From Gnetum montanum (Eukaryota > Streptophyta > Gnetopsida > Gnetales > Gnetaceae), in contig MNCI01010808.1 of NCBI GenBank assembly GCA_015680685.1, forward strand, positions 55,242 through 119,241: a DNA stretch of 64,000 nt. The letters run 5' to 3'. A program made the position numbers and the translations under genes. The notes below the pieces were generated by a model. That model saw only the letters and a list, made by a program, of their open reading frames with translations, did no database searches and was not told where the DNA came from. Shown here piece by piece: positions 34,826 to 46,791 of this stretch. Every line of letters starts with the position of its first letter. The stretch's first letter is position 1.

Positions 34826-35870
34826 TGTAATATAGCTTCAAATAGGACTAATTGACTAAATTGGCCAATTCATTCCCATTCATATTGGATATCCTGAATG
34901 CTTCATTACCATAGGCTATAGTGACAAGGAAGGGCCCTTCCCAATTTGTTGAAAATTTGTTTGCATGCTCACAAACAAATTTAAGGACTAGGTCATTCTT
35001 TTTGATCTTACACTTGGTCAAGTTATGATGGTGCTATCATTTTTTCTTATCTTGATAATGCTCAACATGAGCAAGAGCTTGCATGCATTACTATTCTATC
35101 AAGTCTAGGATCAATATCTACAACTCCTTATTCTGCTCATTATTGATTAAGTTTGTCAAGGCTACTCGAAGTGATGGCACCTGCAATTTAAGAGGTAAAA
35201 TATCTTTAGAACCATAAACCAAGCTATAAGGGATCACACTAGTTTTCATGTAGTAAGTTTTACAATACGCCCAAAGTGCATGGACAAGCCACTCATGCCA
35301 TTTGCGCTTGCTATTGTTAAGCATCTTCTTGAGCAAGTTGATGATGGCCTTGTTGCTTGCTTCTACTAGTTCATTAGCTTGATGGTAATACAACGATGAA
35401 GAATAATTCTTAATGCCTAGGTTATGGAAAAAATATTTTTTAGTAGCTACTAAATTATGGTTCATTATCTATAACTATGGTCATTGGTATACCAAAATGG
35501 GCTACAATGTTATCTAGGATAAACTTGAAGATTTGCTTATATCTAGTCTTCCTTAGGGGAAGAGCCTCAACCCACTTAATAAATTATTTGGTTGCAATGA
35601 TGATGAAGCTATGTCCTATGGAAGACTTAGGCATTATAGGTCCAATGATATCCAACCCCCATCATTCAAATGGACAAGTGATCTAAGTTGTGTGTAACTC
35701 AGTTGGGGGCACATGTATTAGGTTGCTATGCTGTTGGCACATGTCACAACATTTAACCTTCTACATGCAATCACTTTTCATATGAGGCCAATAGTAGCCT
35801 AACCATATAATCTAGGTGGCCATAGCTCTAGGTCCTATATTTCCTCCACAAACATCCTTGTGTACCTCCT
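34826..35870 (-). pseudogene. Tat-type integrase
   Basis: From 35,870 down: remnants of the zinc-binding domain including a Cys-x2-Cys-like VVTCANSIAT segment, then WISLDL in place of WGMDIIGP, then GIPMTIVIDNEP carrying the second catalytic Asp, then YFFHNLGIKNYSS, YHQANELVEASNKAI with the catalytic Glu, ALWAY and SLVYGSKDILPLKLQVPSLR. The end (35,000-34,826) reads DLVLKFVCEHANKF, STNWEGPFLV, AFRISNMNGNEL and YLKLYY, the carboxy-terminal integrase domain. The best-preserved uninterrupted piece is 35,465-35,118 (115 residues). Confidence 0.88.
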
Positions 35871-36284
35871 CTAGGACTATTATAGCTTTAATTTTACACA
35901 AGCACCTTAGTAATATGTCATCATAGGATCATCAACATAATGTGTTATTGTCTATGATGACATACTACTTTGATTTTTTGCATATAATGTCCTTTTTGAT
36001 GGTAGTCAGGCCTTGTGAGGACTCATCATACATAAGGTAAAATTTGATATCATCATACCACTCCATAGTAGAAGTAGTATGAATGATGACCACAAATGTA
36101 TCCTTAGTGTTCTATTCAATGGGAATAGCACAGTCCATGGTTAAGGTGGGTAACTTACTAAACACATTTGGTGTCACACTGAAGGCTAACATTGCACTTG
36201 CATTAACTATGACATTTTTATTTTAGGGTATGTTCTAAATATCAACATCTACAAATTATTGTAACAATTACTTTCCTAGGTCAC

Positions 36285-36570
36285 CATAAGCTTGTAAGAA
36301 TTTGGCTTTACATGCATAGAATTCAGTTACTTGGTTAATCATAGTTTGTGAATTGCCTTTGATCATTAAGCATCTAATTTCTAGGTTACAAGTTACCATC
36401 ATCCCTCTAATCAAACCCTCATATTTTGCTATGTTTTTTATGCATGAAAACCCAAAATGATAGGTGAAGGATTAGATGTCACCAGCTAAAAATGTTATGA
36501 TGGCAACGACACTAATTCCATGGGCAATTGAAGCTTTATTGAAGTGCACGACTACCTCCTAACCCCTGAG
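36285..36570 (-). pseudogene. Archaeal-type second RNase H (aRNH)
   Basis: The minus strand reads VVVHFNKASIAHGI, then IITFLAGDI, then IAKYEGLIRGMMVTCNLEIR, then MIKGNSQTMINQVTEFYACK. This matches the RVT_3-type RNase H in which YFDGA, NxAEYEALIxGL and GDSQLVxNQV are key motifs. Both first and third catalytic Asp read Asn here. A second RNase H between the usual one and integrase is a mark of the Tat lineage. It is therefore the main reason for the lineage call. Confidence 0.8.
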
Positions 36571-36659
36571 CACTTAGCTAACAATGTTAATATGCTCATT
36601 AGGAACTCAAGATCTATGACTACTTGGTCATTAATAAGTTAAATTGTTACTTGTATGTC

Positions 36660-37105
36660 TATAGCTTGACCTTTCATTGAGGATTGAGAGATGTAATGAA
36701 GGTTAAAATTTGTGGTTATGGCTTTCCATTGGGCTATACGGCTACTCTTGTAAATGTTGATCATTATGGATCTAAGCATGTTATATTTTCAAATAATGTT
36801 AACTTGGATTCTAAATAGTTAGTATTGTCACTTCTTTAATGAGAAGACTAGTTCTAGACAATACTTCTCCACTTTGGTGTATTAGGTCTCGTGGGCAACT
36901 AATGCATGGATTAGATAGTATATTGGAATCTCTACTCCAACAAAGTAGAGAGGAAATAGTTGTAAGGTAGATGTAAAATGCTTTACCATCTTGCGAAGGA
37001 TAGACTATCAATAGTTGTGCCAACTCTTTCTTAAGGTTTTCAAAGGCCTCTTGGCATTGAGCCATCCACTCATAGTGGATCCCTTTCTTAAGAAAGTGTT
37101 TCATG
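36660..37105 (-). pseudogene. Tat-type RNase H and connection domain
   Basis: The frame 37,104-36,811 starts FLKKGIHYEWMAQCQEAFEN, then LKKELAQLLIVYPSQDGKAF and YIYLTT, the RT-RNase H connection and the start of RNase H (usual FWxxxCQxAFExLK, then KPFxLYLA). Frameshifts follow. The end is readable again at 36,740-36,660 as RIAQWKAITTNFNLHYISQS and MKGQAID, the WxxxLxEFDIxYxPxKxIKGQAxAD block. Confidence 0.8.
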
Positions 37106-37109
37106 GATT

Positions 37110-38010
37110 GTAATTTACTATAAGCCTAGTGATAAACCTATGAATAAACTAGAATCTTCCTTATAATTACCAGATTGGTAGGCACCATTAATTTGGATAT
37201 AGCCTTAAACATGTCAGGATCAACACATATCCCTACTTCAAATACTACAAAATCAAGCATCTTACCGATCTTAACACTAAAGACACATTTCCTAGGGTTA
37301 AGCCTAAGCTCATACTTTAGGCACCATTTAAGCACAAGACCTAGGTCATTATCATGATCACTAGCCACTTTGGACTTAACAGTTAGATCATCCATGTAAT
37401 CATTGAGTAAACCTAGCATGTAATCATTGAAGATATAGGTCATGGCTCATTGATAGGTTGCTCTTGCATTCTTAAGGATAAAGGGCATCATTGTATAGCA
37501 AACAGTACCCTAAGGGGTCATAAAGGTCATGCAAAGTTGATGCTTTGGATTGATCCTAATCTAGTTATATCCCAAGAATCCATCCATAAAGGACAAAAAG
37601 GCATGTCCAGTTGTAGTATTGATAAGTTGATCAATACTATGAAAAGGGAAGTCATCCTTGATAGTCACTTTATGTAGGTTTTAGAAGTTGATGCAAATAT
37701 GGATACTTCCATTTTTTCTTATGAACTACCACTATGTTGGACACCCATTTTGTGTAGCCAATTGCGTAAATGAAACTAGCTAGATAGAGCTTTGAGATCT
37801 CATCATGAATTGCTAAGGCTAAATCAAGTCTAATGTTGCATACTTTCTACTTAATTAGTGTAAGGCTAGGGTCTATTATGATGTTATGTTGGACTAGGCA
37901 TGGATCTATACTTCACATATCTTCATATGACTAGGAAAAGGCCTTAATATTTCCTTAGAGGACCTTGGTGATGTCTTGAGCCTATTGAGATTCTAGTAAT
38001 GAACTTAGTT
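37110..38010 (-). pseudogene. Tat-type reverse transcriptase
   Basis: From about 37,700 down: FLSFMDGFLGYN, stop, IRINPKHQLCMTFMTP, stop, GTVCYTMMPFILKNARATYQ, stop, AMTYIFNDYM, then LLNDYMDDLTVKSK, SDHDNDLGLVLKWCLKYELR, LNPRKCVFSV and VGICVDPDMFKAISK. The catalytic motif is YMDD and is intact. The three stops replace Gln (GYNQI), Trp (TPWGT) and Arg (YQRAM), all explained by single C-to-T changes on one strand or the other. Confidence 0.92.
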
Positions 38011-38460
38011 TAAGGGTTTTCTCCCACCACTATGTGTTATGATAGGAACCTCAACTAGAGACTCTTCAATTATGTCATCCACCTCTAATTTAAGGGTTTT
38101 GATTAGGTATTCATGTCATTCTATAGGTTTCTCTATCGAGGGTATGCAGTCAACAAGACTCTCAGGCTTAAGATCTAGTCAATCAAGATCGATGTATCAT
38201 TTTACATCACCATGAGGCCCACTTAGGCTCAAAGGTAGACCAAGCTACTTCCAAGTACTCATACATTGATCCTGCATGCTAACCAAAAGCACATTAAGTG
38301 GAACCTAGATAAAAGTGAATAAACAATGCTAAAATGGTATAAAATTATGCAAATACATGTTATTCTAGTGCAAACAAGGTCATCCAAGGCTATAAATAGG
38401 GTAAAAACAAGCAAAAAAACTACAACAAGGTCCACATGAAGGTTAAACAAATGGAAGTAA
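38010..38460 (-). other. Poorly readable region upstream of RT
   Basis: Short minus-strand pieces such as KTLKLEVDDIIEESLVEVP near 38,080 suggest the end of the protease-RT linker. Beyond about 38,260 there is no recognisable pol sequence. A clean CTATAAATA lies at 38,390-38,398 on the plus strand. Confidence 0.4.
38390..38398 (+). promoter_or_regulatory. TATA-like box at left end of the interval
   Basis: CTATAAATAGG is a good plant TATA consensus pointing into the 10 kb interval. It could belong to a nested plus-strand element or be chance in AT-rich DNA. Confidence 0.25.
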
Positions 38461-38500
38461 GAGAAATAAGTCTATAACTAGTCAACAAGGATCATAGTTT

Positions 38501-38586
38501 TCCTACTTTTAGGCCTTAGTGAGCCATAATGCCAATTTAAGGCCATAACGGGCCATGATGCAAGTTTTAGGCCTTAGCAGGCTATG
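38501..38586. repeat. 29-bp repeat units, second site
   Basis: Three units (28, 29 and 29 bp) of the same family as 34,644-34,788, for example ATGCCAATTTAAGGCCATAA. A further single unit is at 38,804-38,832. Confidence 0.85.
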
Positions 38587-38899
38587 GTCAGATGATGCTA
38601 AAAGGTGGTTAGGGGAGGTCAAAACACAATATTTGATACCAATAAAATGCTATGCAGAGGAAAATAAGGCTATAATAAGATACATAAAGGAAATATAAGG
38701 CTACATAAAGACCATGAGAAGGTCAATAGGATCAACAATGCAACACAAGGCTAAAGACAAGTCAAAACATCACATAATAAGGCCAAATTAAGAAAATTAT
38801 ATTTTGCTAATTTTAGGACTTACTAGGCCATGGCTTGAGGCTAGAAATCTATTAGGTAAGTTTGAGCATCAGTTAGGGCTATTTCTGAGCTATTTAGAC

Positions 38900-41640
38900 C
38901 TAGAAATCAAGAGTTTTGCAGCTTCCATGCTAGGCCTCCTTGTTTCCATGTTGGCCAACATGGAAGAAGGGACCCTCACAATGGAAATAAAAGTATGTTT
39001 TGGGGCATCAAAAGGTCCAAAATCAATGTTTAGAGGCCTTCCCAAGGCAACATAGGACTAGATTTGTCAAAATTAGATACTCCAAATGTCTATAAAGGCC
39101 AAAAAGTAGGTCTTGGAGCTTAACCCCCCTTATTTCCATGCTAGGCAACATGGAAAGGAGGGAGCTTAGCATGGAGAGTCAAAATATAGGTAAAAATAGG
39201 GTCAAACATGGTCAAATAGGTAGCTAGAATCTAGATCTAGGAGTTGTGCATCCTGTAGCTTTGTTTTTAGGCCATTTGAGTCAATTTTGTGTCTCAAAAC
39301 AAGTTAAAATTACAGTTAGCCCCTCCCAGCCTTTTTCCATAGTAAGCACAACATTTTCAACATGGAAAAATGGGGGGATACTTATTCAATAGCTTTAATA
39401 TGGTTTGTAAGCACACTGACTAGGCTCCTAGGCCCCTAGGGCTATAGATCATGATTTTGCAAGTTTCTGGATGATGTAGGTCACATTTGAAGGTTATTTT
39501 AGGATATATAAGGTTTCATCCCATTTTTTCCATGTTGGAGGAGTTGCTTCAGTGTGGAGGATTAGGTGGAATGACTTTTTAAGGCTAAACCAAGGTCAAA
39601 GGGGCATAATTTAAGGCTATGAGGTCCAAGGCTTCTTTGGCATAGATTTTTGGTCTCTAGGAGTATCATCGTATCACCAAAAGTGAAAAAGTATCTTTTC
39701 ACCCTTGTTTCCATGCTTCCCAAAATGGAATGAGCCTTCTCTAACAAGGATGGTACAAGAATCCTAGATCTAGGCCAATTCAAGTCATAATCAACTATGC
39801 ATGTCAACTTCCAAAGTTATTGGGGTCAAGAGCTAGAGTTCTAGGTCAAACTTTGATAATTTTGTGTATTCCTAAGTGTTTTTTGGGCTTTCCTCATTTT
39901 ATCATACTATGGATGGAATGCCTAGCATGAAATACTAATGGAGAAACTTTTGGGCCATTTGGGGTTAGCTTCCTAAGGTTTTAAGGCTCTAGTAAGTGTT
40001 GGCAAGGTTCTAAGGTGGATGTAAGATCATTTGATGTCATTTTGAGGTGTTTATGAGCCCCAAATGAGTTCTCCCTTTAGTCTCCATGCTAGCTAGCATG
40101 CAAGAGAGGGCCCCCAATGTGAAAGAATTACAAATATTAGGTTTATACCAATTTTTACCTTAATTAACCATGCATGTATGCTCCCAAGGTAGCTAGGATT
40201 GAGGACTAGGGTTTAAGGTCAAAACTAGTTAATTTGGAGGCTTGTTAGGTGTTTTTTTTTTTGTGTTTTTAATTTTTCCTTCACACTAAGGGTAAATTGC
40301 CTAGCATGAATCCAATTGGGAAGATTAAGAAGGATATCTTTTTGGCTATTCGGGATCAATTTTGTAGGGTTTGAAAGCTCTAGAACATGCAAACATGATC
40401 TTGGGGTACATGCAAGGTTGTAGGATGTCAACTCAAGGTGTATAAGGGTCATTTTTTAGTCCTCGAAAAGTTTCCCCCCTACTTCCACAATGGCTAGCAT
40501 GGAAGAGGTGGCTCCTAGCATGGAGGAACTATGGAACTTTACTTTTTTTTAGTTTTTATTTATTTTGTCTATGCATGTCTATCCATAGGATTTCTAATGT
40601 TGATTGTCGATGCCTAGGATCAAAATCTAGTTATTTTAAGATCATAGAATGGTTTTTAGGCTTTCTCCTTTTCATAAACACTAAGATTGGGATGCTTAGC
40701 ATGGATGGGATCCTCCTTAGCATGGAGAATCCAAGGGGAACAAGTTTGGATCATTATAGATAACTTCTGGAAGTTTGGTGGCTTTTGGAAGGGTTGGGTT
40801 GCTTTAGGAAGTTAGACTGCATGAAAACCTTAATAGTTTTCACTTCTCCCTTTTCATCCACACTAAGAATAAAATTATTAGTGTGTATGGGACCCTCTCT
40901 AGGATGGAAGAACCTTAGGGAGTTTATTTTTATTAATTTTTAGCACTCTAGTAACCTCTAGAAAGGTTGTTAAGGTTCTAGTGTAGATACAATGTAATTT
41001 GAGGTTTCTTTTTTGCTCATGGGATTCCCCAATAGCCTTCCTAGCTACATCCACATATTTTCCATGTTGGGCAGCATGGAAGAACCAAGAAAGTTAGATC
41101 TACGCTAGTTTAACATCCAATCGACCATGCATGTTATCCCCTATGGTTACTAATGTTGATAATCAATATTGTATGTTGGGATCCAATAGTTTGGACACTC
41201 CTAAGTGTCTCATGTAATCTCCCCCATTCTTCCACACTAGGAATTATGGCCCTAGTGTGGATGATAGAGGCATGCATTTTTATACTAGTTTTCACTACCT
41301 TTTAGATCTTCAAATGCTCCAAAGTACTCTAATAGGATCTAGGGGTCACCAAGGTAGGTTATTTGGCTATTTTAGGTCATAACATAGGTTTTCTTGCATA
41401 CCCCTTGGGTTTCCACACTAGCTCCATGTTGGGTAGTGTGGATGGGTATTCACCAATGTTAAATAGGATATGAATTGAAAATCAACTTTTTCTAAGGTCT
41501 ATCTAGGCTATGGAAGGCTGTGAGGGGTTACTAGGCTTTGAAATATGACTACTAGGTAGTCAAAATAGCTACTTTTGGTCATCCCCCCATCCATCCACAC
41601 TAGGGCTATGATGCGCAACATGTATGAGGCCTCACCTATT
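38900..41640. repeat. Array of diverged repeats, each with a palindrome
   Basis: About every 200-400 bp a C-rich tract is followed by a palindrome on the theme TTCCATG...CATGGAA or TCCACACTAGG...CCTAGTGTGGA. Clear cases: 38,944-38,965 (perfect 22-bp palindrome), 39,133-39,156, 39,332-39,370, 39,709-39,731, 40,085-40,100 (perfect 16 bp), 40,482-40,505, 41,060-41,081, 41,231-41,261 (11-bp arms) and 41,412-41,442. Between them runs text such as GGTCAAACTAGGT with shared words. I read it as an old tandem expansion of one unit. No coding sequence is supported. Confidence 0.7.
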
Positions 41641-43985
41641 TTGGAACCACCAAATTCCAAGGTTTCGACAACTTTTGACTAGGTTTGATGAGGTTTTGAG
41701 GTTGTCGAGTGTGCTTGAGGGGTTTTAGGTGATATGGGCCCACTCTGGGGGTTAAACATGGGCTAGATTAGTGTTGGGGGCTATAAATGATGTTACCCCC
41801 CCTTTTTCAATTGTAGGTAGTGTTTCCATAGAGTGAAAACCTTAGTTGTCCAATTTTATCAATGCCTAAGCCCATTTTGGAAGCCCAATGTTGAAAAAAG
41901 GTCGATTTTAGTTACTAAAAATGGTAAAAATGTTATGTTTTAATGGTTTTATGAAGTGGGAGACATGTATCAATGTTATGCATGATATCCCAAGCATGAA
42001 TTCATGGGAGGTAAGGTTTGGTTATGGCTATAGGTGTTCAAGGGATTAAAACCTAGTGTTGATGCAATTTCTAGGCTAAGAGTTAAGGCGTATGGTGGGG
42101 CCCACTACCCAAAAATTTTATAATTTGAAAAGTGAAGTTATTTTCCCCAAATCCCAACATGGAAGAGACTTTATCCCCCTTGCACTTTAGTTCACTTGAA
42201 TTTATGATGCATTGAATTGGCAACTGGGGTTGAGAGATGGGTGTTTAGGTTTTGATGGAGCTTTTATTGTTAAACTTTTACAATTTTCAATCACAATCTT
42301 CATTTTGGAAAACAACACACTAGAGGAGATATCAAGTAGATATTTTTTTAGTAGAAACAAACAATCCTTAGTGTGGAGATACTAGATCTTCCTTATGGCT
42401 AGCATTGAACCTCCATCCTTCCTAGATTTCAACCATGCCCAGCATTGATCTAGCTATGGCACCCAAGCAGCGTGGCAAAAAGAGCAGAGCCACATGAATT
42501 CAAATGGTAGATTGGCATGAAAGGGACCTATCAAGACTAAAAAGCCATCTTAATCCATTCTTCATCCATGACTATTCCAAGGAAGGCAATTCTAACCATT
42601 TTTGCATTGGTTTCTAGTTGTTTTTCTTGTTTTTTTCCATGTGTGGGGCCATTTTCTTCAGATCTATGCTAATAGAGGGGGTAAAATGAACTTTTGATGA
42701 GATCCTACCTCTTATTTTAACCATTTATACATAGATATATGGTGTTTTTTTTGTTTTGGCCTTTGTAGATTTGGTTTTTCAAACTTAGGATTGCTCTTTT
42801 CATGTTTTTTCCATAAACTTGGGGATAGGGCCATTTTTCTTAGATCTACGCTTTAATTTTCATCAAAATTTAATTCTAAAAAAATATTACCCCCTTATTT
42901 TCATTTTTCTCAAATGGGTATTTATTTTTTGGCTATTTTGGCTATTTTTTATGTCTATGTTAAGTTAGGTTTTATGAATTTTAAGCTTTTTGGTGATTTT
43001 TGCATGAAAAAAGTAGGCAATGATTTGTATTTTTTTATTGTGAAAAAACATCAATTCCTTTAATATTTTATATTATGGTTTGTACCCCTACATTTAAAAT
43101 TTCTAATGGCTATTTTTTCATTCAATTTTGGTTAATAATCACGAAGTTATGGCTATTTTTGTGAGGTCATGCAATTAGATTTTTTATGCCTTGTTTTAGA
43201 ATTCCATGTAGGTTGATGAACTTTTTCTAAGTAAAAGGTAGGGGTTTTGGCTATTATTTGATTATTTCTAGGTGGGTCTTCAATTCATCTTTCCAATAAT
43301 TGTGGAATCACTCTATTTTTTCATGAATTTTTCATTAAACTTGTGTCAAAAGGGGGTTTGTGCCGTTTTCAAACATTCATCTAAATTAATGATTTTTTTC
43401 TAAATAAAAGGAAAGGGTTTTGAATTTTTTTAAAGTACAAGTACGTATGGTTTAATTCAATATTTCAAACAATGGTGGAAGCAATTTGTTTGGAGCTCAA
43501 ACCAATATTTGGTAAATTTTTTACCAACCTTGTGCAAAAGGAGGTTAAGGTTGATGGCTATGGTTTTACTATCTATGGATACATTTGATGTAAATATGGT
43601 TATGTGTTTCTTGGTTATAATAGCTATGGCTAGTAATTTCATGATTTCAGGATTCCTTCTATGGTAAAATCACTAAAATCAAAGCTAGGATGGAGTTTTA
43701 ATGAATTTTGCATCTAGGCTATGTCCACAAGGCTAAATTTTAGTTGTAGCACTTTACTCCTTTGGAGATGAATGTGGTTGACATGCTTAGAGATTAATCT
43801 TGTTAACTCCATTCCCTTGGGGATGTCTTGAAATGTTTCTAATGCTCTAAATTTGATTTTGAATGCTATAAGTACTCTTTTCTAGTTTGGTAATGTTTAT
43901 GGTAATGGCTATTTTCTAGATTTTAAATTTGGCTATGTGTCACCTAATATGTTATCTAGGCTATAATGTTTTGTCTATGATGTAT
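41641..43985. other. AT-rich non-coding DNA upstream of the antisense gene
   Basis: No coding frame is supported. Words such as GGCTATTTT and TTTTTT recur. Isolated TCCATG/TAGTGTGGA motifs like those of the preceding array persist to about 42,430. The 3' part could be promoter sequence for the plus-strand gene. Confidence 0.4.
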
Positions 43986-43989
43986 AAGG

Positions 43990-43998
43990 CTATAAAAG
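43990..43998 (+). promoter_or_regulatory. TATA box upstream of the antisense gene
   Basis: CTATAAAAGG lies about 185 bp before the first ATG (44,178) of the plus-strand gene, a usual plant spacing for TATA plus 5' UTR. There is no other direct evidence for a promoter. Confidence 0.4.
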
Positions 43999-44593
43999 GA
44001 TGTGAAAATATTTCTATGAATTTCTTAAGAAAATTTGAATAAACACCTTATAGCTTTTTACAGGGGCTAATTTCACCCCTAACTAGGATGTTTTTACAAA
44101 ATTGTTAATAAATTTTGATTCATCACGATATTTTTTCTTTTCCATGTAGGGTGTTCTTGAAGCCCATACTCATCATCATGGACCTAGTGAGCATCCTATG
44201 CTACATTGGCCATCCTAAGGCCAATACTCCCTTGCGTGATATGACCTTGGATAAGGTTCCACTATGGCTTTGACCAAGGACAAGGGAATTCCTTGCCTAT
44301 ATCCTATGAAATTTTAGTGTGATGTTGTGATCACACTTATCTATAGATTTAGCTAGGGTCATAGTGGAAACATTGATGCCTTGGAAATTTGGCCTAATTG
44401 TGAGGTTCATTACTGACAATCCCCCTCCTAGGATAGTAGTGGGAGCAACAGACATGATTAGCCCACACTACCTCACAAAGATCAGGACTACACTAGATTA
44501 TAGTTATTATAATGCTAAAAATACTCTGATGGTGGCTCACAGGGTTCACACATTATTCCAAAACCCACTTGTACTTGTGCACTATCTATAGGG

Positions 44594-44673
44594 GTAAGAA
44601 TGGTTATTATAGTGTGCTCTTTATTGGCTAAATTACCTCTTCTAAATCTATTTTTTCTATGAACTCCTTGCAG
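44594..44673 (+). other. Predicted intron 1 (80 bp)
   Basis: Donor GGG/GTAAGAATGG and acceptor CTCCTTGCAG/G with a T-rich run before it. Both flanking frames are open over long stretches, whereas the intron is not. Confidence 0.6.
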
Positions 44674-44953
44674 GTATAGGATCAATGATCAAGGCTTAAT
44701 CACTAATAATTAAACCTTGGTGGTGGTTCAAACCATCCTAGATGATTTCACCAAGGGCCCCCAAATCAAAACTATTGTGTCTGAATAGTTAAGAGGGGAC
44801 TTTGATGAATACATTAGAAAATTCAACCTCATATATAAGAATTATGTGGACAATAAGATGATACATAACTAATGGGTGGGCTCTAAGTGTTGTTTGGATC
44901 AAACCCTTGTAGTTGGGACCTCTACTTAAATGATACTGAAGAAGAAGAATAAA

Positions 44954-45076
44954 GGTAAAATAAGAGCTATAACTTCTAATGTTTTATGGTCATGAAAATT
45001 ATAAGTGTTCTATCACTTTAACTAGTTATTAAACATGCCTATCTTGATGCTAAATTTTTTGTTGTTTCCTTGCAAG
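44954..45076 (+). other. Predicted intron 2 (123 bp)
   Basis: Donor AAG/GTAAAATAAG after a run of Lys codons and acceptor TTTCCTTGCAAG. The exact acceptor base is uncertain because the downstream frame needs a shift. Confidence 0.45.
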
Positions 45077-46659
45077 ACTTTTCACCTCTGCTGATGTCAC
45101 CTTACCACTTACAGGATGTCATGAGGATACCCTCATCCTAAAGTTTCTTGATACGATACCATCATAGAAGTGGCTGAGGGGATAGACACCTAGATACATT
45201 CAAGTAAACATTAAGCATGTAGGCTTACTTGATCTTTTTATGGCGTCTATACCCTCCATCCCCACTATAGAGATGCTACACATCACTGACTCCTTCAACA
45301 AAGAAGTTAATTTCTTATGCACCACCATTTGAGATGTGTTGATTACCATAGCCATTGATGAGGGAACCTTGTGCAATCTATTTGGTGTCCTCATTGACAA
45401 GGAAAAGGTTTCCATTAGAATAGTAAAGGAAGTGGGCCATCATGAGGAAGTTTTGGAGTGGCTTGGTGCCAAAAAGATTGCTTCAGAATTTCCATGGACA
45501 ACTTCACTAACCTTAAAGCAAGGGAATCATATCCTTTGTTCAGGTCTCATGCATTTCCTAAACTATTATCAGAAAATAAGGTAATCATAATTTCAGAGGG
45601 GTGGACCTTTACAAAGGTCTTGATATATGACATTAGGTTTAACTAGGTGGCTACGTTGGCTATTGGGCTCTAGGATGTGATTCTTAGAGTTTGTGAAGAA
45701 GACACCTCTACCATAATCCACATACATTTTGCATTCTTTGTAGGTTACTTGAAGAGATCCTAGTGGTGTGGAGGAATTCATGATGTATTGCCCAAGACTT
45801 AGACTAGCTTTCTAGGCATTGGATAAAGCACATTTATCCAATGATGTAGGCCCAAAATTCACTAGAGGAGATGGATAATTCATTGTACATTACTACTAAG
45901 ATCTTGGTGCTAGATGATGCAAATCTCTTGACAGCCTAAAGGAAGAGTTCCTCATGATTCTAGCAAGCATTCTAGAGGCCAAATAGTCATGTAGAGAAGC
46001 AAAAGGGGAAGCTAGCACCAAGCTCAAGAGACCCATAGAGCAACCACCACCAACATCAAACCAGCCTACCCCAAAGAAGCTTAAGTTATTATAGTAGGTG
46101 ATCATAGGTACACTTTATTTATGTTTTGGTTATTCTATGTTTTAATATTTTATGGCTACATTATGATTTTTTTATGCTAAATAGTTTTCTATGTGCTATG
46201 GTTGTAGACAAGTGTTAGGACATGGCAGCTCAAGCTACCATAGAGGAGAAAGCATAGAGATGTGCAGCTATTGTAGTTGACAAGAAACAAGGATGTGCAT
46301 AGAAGGTGCTCTTACAATAGAATGAGACTAAAGGGTACACTAACATTGATCTAGATGCCTTGTTTGGTGAGGCAGTACTAGGTGCATCTGCCATCATCAT
46401 TCCATAGGAAGACGAAGAGGAGGAGCTAGGTATGCACATGTCTTAGAACTTCTTGTTATATCCTATTGGTATAAGTTTGGTTTTCTTCTTAACCATTCAA
46501 TGATTATTATGCTTATAGTAGTTCCTAAGCCACTATTTTAGCTCCTTGTTCCTAAGTTTCATGTGAAACCATGGGTAGAGGTCCCAAAAAAAGTGGATTT
46601 CATGCATGGGATGGCTAATAACATCATCAACTTGTTGCACCAAGTTCCACCTAAGATAG

Positions 46660-46791
46660 GTAAGAACCTTGTTTTCTATGCTTTAGTTATTTTTATATGT
46701 CATAGGTTATATTTATGTTATGACTATCTTAGGTTATACACTATGTTTATGGTTTTATTTTATGGTTATGCAATGCCTTTTGTGGAGTGGG
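46660..46791 (+). other. Predicted intron in the 3' half
   Basis: Donor GATAG/GTAAGAACC is a strong plant splice donor. The interior is T-rich with TATTTTTATATG, and TGTGGAG/TGGGACCC is the likely acceptor. The exon before it (46,557-46,659) and after it are open in consistent frames. Confidence 0.5.
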
